In this document: piece by piece, positions 5,033-7,114 of the stretch | Position numbering within the stretch: position 1 is the stretch's first letter | Layout of the letters: the number at the start of each line of letters is the position of its first letter | Assembly: GCA_009782025.1 (NCBI GenBank) | Contig: WQUQ01000060.1 | Span: 1-7,114 of the forward strand | Length of the DNA stretch: 7,114 bases | Reading direction: 5' to 3' | DNA from: Desulfobulbus sp. | Lineage (GTDB): Bacteria; Pseudomonadota; Gammaproteobacteria; Burkholderiales; Rhodocyclaceae | Translations under genes and position numbers: made by a program | Notes under the pieces: generated by a model | The model's database searches: none | What the model was told of the DNA's origin: nothing | The model's input: only the letters and a program-made list of their open reading frames with translations

Positions 5033-6103
5033 TCATTCCATCAAGGCCACCGACTTGACCTGAACCCGCACCGGTTTGCCAACGGCGAGGCCGAGTTGGG
5101 CGGCGGAGCGGCGAGTCAGGCGGGCGATCAGCCGGCTGGCGCCGATCTGGACGCGAACCAGCAAGAGGCCCGGATGTTCCTCGTCGCCGAGGCTATCGAC
5201 GATGCCGTCGAGACTGTTCTGGATGCTGCTCGGCCCCGGCTCGGCGACGGCCAGGCTGACGTCGCGGGCTAGCACCCGGATGCGCACGCGACGCCCGGCG
5301 GGCAGGCCGCGATCCGGCGTCCACAAGCTGCCGCCGGCAAAATCGACGCGCGCCAGATGCCATTCGCCGTCGCTGGCGCCGACCGTTGCTTCCAGCACCA
5401 CGCCGGCATCTTCGCCGAGGCGGATGGGCAGGTCGAGGCGAGCCAGGATTTCGCCCAGCGGGCCGCTGGCGACGGCGCGGCCGCCGTCGAGGACGACGAG
5501 ATGGTCGGCCAGCCGCGCCACCTCGTCCGGCGCATGGCTGACGTAGATGAGCGGAATCTCCAGTTCGTCGCGCAGGCGTTCGAGATAGGGCAGGATTTCC
5601 TGCTTCCTTTGCAGGTCGAGCGCCGCCAGCGGCTCATCCATCAGCAGCAGGCGCGGGCCGACGGCCAGGGCGCGGGCGATGCCGACGCGCTGGCGTTCGC
5701 CGCCGGAGAGGGTGGCCGGCTGGCGCGCCAGCAGGGGGCCGATGCCGAGCAGTTCGACGGCCTGCTCCAGCCCTTGCGGCCGGGCGTCGGGGCTGCGCCG
5801 CAAGCCGTAGCGCAGGTTGCCGAGCACCGACAGATGCGGAAAAAGGCTGGCTTCCTGAAACACGTAGCCGAGCGGCCGGCGGTACGTTGGCAGCCAGGTT
5901 TTTTCGTCTTGCCAGATCTCGCCCTTGAACAACACACGGCCGCCGGGCGGCCGTTCCAGCCCGGCGATGCAGCGCAGCAGCGTGGTCTTGCCCGAGCCGG
6001 AGGGGCCGAACAAGGCGGTGACGCCGCGCCCCGGCAGGCGCAGATCGACATCGAGGGCGAAGCCGGGCCAGGCTATCCGGCAGGCGGCGACGATGTCCTG
6101 CAT
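5033..6103 (-). CDS. modC: Molybdate ABC transporter ATP-binding protein ModC
   Basis: This 356-residue ATPase powers molybdate import through ModB. The nucleotide-binding domain shows Walker A GPSGSGKT at 33-40, Q-loop Gln83 in VFQEASLFPHLSV, signature LSGGERQRV at 132-140, Walker B LLLMDEP at 152-158 and switch His190 in YVSH. The Q-loop region followed by LFPHLSVLGNLRYG is characteristic of ModC. After a linker, a C-terminal molybdate-binding TOBE/Mop-like domain occupies about 293-354 (from SIQNSLDGIV to VQVKSVAL), as expected for a full-length ModC. The ATG at 6101-6103 follows the modB stop after a single base, and AAGGGCG inside the end of modB can act as its ribosome site, so translation is probably coupled. 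It is the last gene of the modABC order. All catalytic motifs are intact. Confidence 0.96.
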   Translation of the reverse strand: MQDIVAACRIAWPGFALDVDLRLPGRGVTALFGPSGSGKTTLLRCIAGLERPPGGRVLFKGEIWQDEKTWLPTYRRPLGYVFQEASLFPHLSVLGNLRYGLRRSPDARPQGLEQAVELLGIGPLLARQPATLSGGERQRVGIARALAVGPRLLLMDEPLAALDLQRKQEILPYLERLRDELEIPLIYVSHAPDEVARLADHLVVLDGGRAVASGPLGEILARLDLPIRLGEDAGVVLEATVGASDGEWHLARVDFAGGSLWTPDRGLPAGRRVRIRVLARDVSLAVAEPGPSSIQNSLDGIVDSLGDEEHPGLLLVRVQIGASRLIARLTRRSAAQLGLAVGKPVRVQVKSVALME

Positions 6104-6104
6104 C

Positions 6105-6782
6105 TCAGACGCCCTTGCGCAAGCCCCGCCGCCACAGGTACATCGCCAGCAGCACGAGGAAGGAGAAGGCCAGCATGACGGCCGCCAGGCGGTGAGCGTT
6201 GGCGTATTCCGCCGCCTCGACGTAATCGTAAATCTGCACCGAGGCGACCCGGCTGACGCCGGGAATGTTGCCGCCGATCATCAGCACCACGCCGAATTCG
6301 CCGACGGTATGGGCAAAACTGAGAATGCCGGCGGTGACGAAACCGGGCAGAGCCAGCGGCGCGGCGACCGAGAAGAAGGCGTCGAGCGGCGCAGCGCGCA
6401 GCGTCGCGGCGACTTCCAGCGGCCGTTCGCCGATGGCCTCGAAGGCATCCTGCAACGGTTGCACCATGAACGGCAGCGAGTAAATCACCGAGGCGACGAC
6501 CAGACCCCAGAAGGTGAACGGCAGCGTACCCAGACCCAGCGCCTGGGTCAGGCGGCCGCCCGGCCCGTGCGGGCCGAGGGCGACCAGCAGATAGAAGCCG
6601 ATCACCGTCGGCGGCAACACCAGCGGCAAGGCCACCACGGCGCGAATCGGCTGCTTCCACCAGGCGCGGCTTTTCGCCAGCCACCAGGCCAGCGGCGTGC
6701 CGAGCAGAAACAGGATCAGGGTCGTCGTCGCGGCCAGGCGGACGGTCAGCCACAGGGCTTGCAGGTCGGCGTCGGTCAGCAT
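6105..6782 (-). CDS. modB: Molybdate ABC transporter permease ModB
   Basis: A 225-residue inner-membrane permease, standard length for ModB. Hydrophobic segments lie at about residues 10-36, 46-69, 88-112, 138-170 and 198-216, consistent with the five-helix core of this family. The cytoplasmic EAA loop, which docks on the ATPase, is at about 119-142 ([19 protein letters not shown], then APLALPG). [19 protein letters not shown] at 157-175 is a strongly conserved ModB stretch near the translocation path. The ATG at 6780-6782 follows the modA stop by three bases; no good Shine-Dalgarno sequence is seen, so coupling to modA is likely. It forms the channel between the periplasmic ModA and the cytoplasmic ModC. 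Confidence 0.96.
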   Translation of the reverse strand: MLTDADLQALWLTVRLAATTTLILFLLGTPLAWWLAKSRAWWKQPIRAVVALPLVLPPTVIGFYLLVALGPHGPGGRLTQALGLGTLPFTFWGLVVASVIYSLPFMVQPLQDAFEAIGERPLEVAATLRAAPLDAFFSVAAPLALPGFVTAGILSFAHTVGEFGVVLMIGGNIPGVSRVASVQIYDYVEAAEYANAHRLAAVMLAFSFLVLLAMYLWRRGLRKGV

Positions 6783-6785
6783 CGG

Positions 6786-7114
6786 TCAGGGCGGCGCATA
6801 GCCGAAGGCGGTAATGATGGCGCGGGCTTGCGGCGTTTTCAGGTAATCGATAAAAGCGTCGGCCGCCGCGTTGCCCTTGCCCTTGACCAGCAGCGCCGCA
6901 TCCTGCCGGATCGGTTGATGCAGATCGCCGGGCACGATCCAGGCCGAACCGCCGGTCAGCCTGCCCTCCTTGAACACCTGCGACAGCGCGACGAAGCCAA
7001 GTTCGGCATTGCCAGTGCTGACGAACTGCCAAGTCTGCGCGATGTTCTCGCCCTGGACGAACTTCGGCTGCACGGCGTCGAGCCGTTTGAGCCGGGTCAG
7101 CGTCTCGATGGCGG
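6786..7114 (-). CDS. modA: Molybdate ABC transporter substrate-binding protein ModA, C-terminal part (5' end outside window)
   Basis: The frame is open from the right edge (first full codon ending at 7112) to a TGA at 6786-6788, giving the last 108 residues of a protein that is normally about 230-260 residues. The segment VQGENIAQTWQFVSTGNAELGFVALSQV is a clear ModA hallmark, and QDAALLVKGKGNAAADAFIDYLKTPQARAII is the usual C-terminal lobe ending. ModA captures molybdate (and tungstate) in the periplasm and hands it to ModB. The GFVALSQ form, in place of the GIVYGSD I recall for E. coli ModA, suggests the Azotobacter/Xanthomonas type of oxyanion pocket. The signal peptide, the first lobe, and any promoter with a ModE box or molybdenum-cofactor riboswitch lie beyond the window. 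Confidence 0.95.
   Translation of the reverse strand, partial: AIETLTRLKRLDAVQPKFVQGENIAQTWQFVSTGNAELGFVALSQVFKEGRLTGGSAWIVPGDLHQPIRQDAALLVKGKGNAAADAFIDYLKTPQARAIITAFGYAPP

Noticed and set aside
6073..7032. 319-residue open frame on the minus strand over modA, modB and the start of modC
   Set aside because: It is an out-of-frame reading, rich in Arg, Gly and Ala, across three well-supported transporter genes; no domain is visible.

Overview
The window looks like ordinary chromosomal DNA from a GC-rich proteobacterium. The ModABC sequences, the DUF3301-type protein and the strong GC bias at third codon positions suggest a betaproteobacterium, perhaps Rhodocyclales. This placement is an impression from protein character and was not tested. 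I see no rRNA, tRNA, CRISPR array, transposase, phage gene or attachment site. Gene packing is dense and the longest gene-free stretch is about 170 bases.

Layout. Positions 1-234 hold the 3' end of a DUF3301-like small protein gene (+). It converges, 6 bases away, on a LysR-type regulator (241-1161, -). The regulator diverges from an acyl-CoA dehydrogenase of the ACAD10/ACAD11 type (1276-2526, +). The shared AT-rich spacer carries a T-N11-A dyad that could be the regulator's site. A strong intrinsic terminator (2598-2622) follows the dehydrogenase. Next is a histidine-phosphatase-fold protein (2684-3355, +) whose usual second catalytic histidine is serine. It converges on an unusually short adenylate-forming enzyme homologue (3395-4360, -) that ends at the hinge and has no C-terminal lid domain. 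A perfect 8-bp hairpin sits at that junction, with the ligase stop codon in its loop. A small ankyrin-repeat protein (4531-5025, +) follows. It converges on the molybdate ABC transporter operon on the minus strand, transcribed modA (partial, running off the right edge), modB, modC with gaps of 3 bases and 1 base.

How the genes work together. The right third is a clear high-affinity molybdate uptake module: binding protein, permease, and ATPase with a TOBE domain. The left part looks like a regulated acyl-CoA catabolism locus: LysR regulator, dehydrogenase, histidine-phosphatase-fold protein and AMP-ligase-like protein. ACAD10/11-type enzymes are linked to breakdown of 4-hydroxy acids through 4-phosphoacyl-CoA intermediates, which makes a phosphatase-fold neighbour worth noting. 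The kinase that pathway needs is not in the window, so the link is inference. The most unusual features are the two apparently degenerate enzymes side by side, the Ser-for-His phosphatase homologue and the lid-less ligase homologue with an altered P-loop. I do not see a clearly new multi-gene system.
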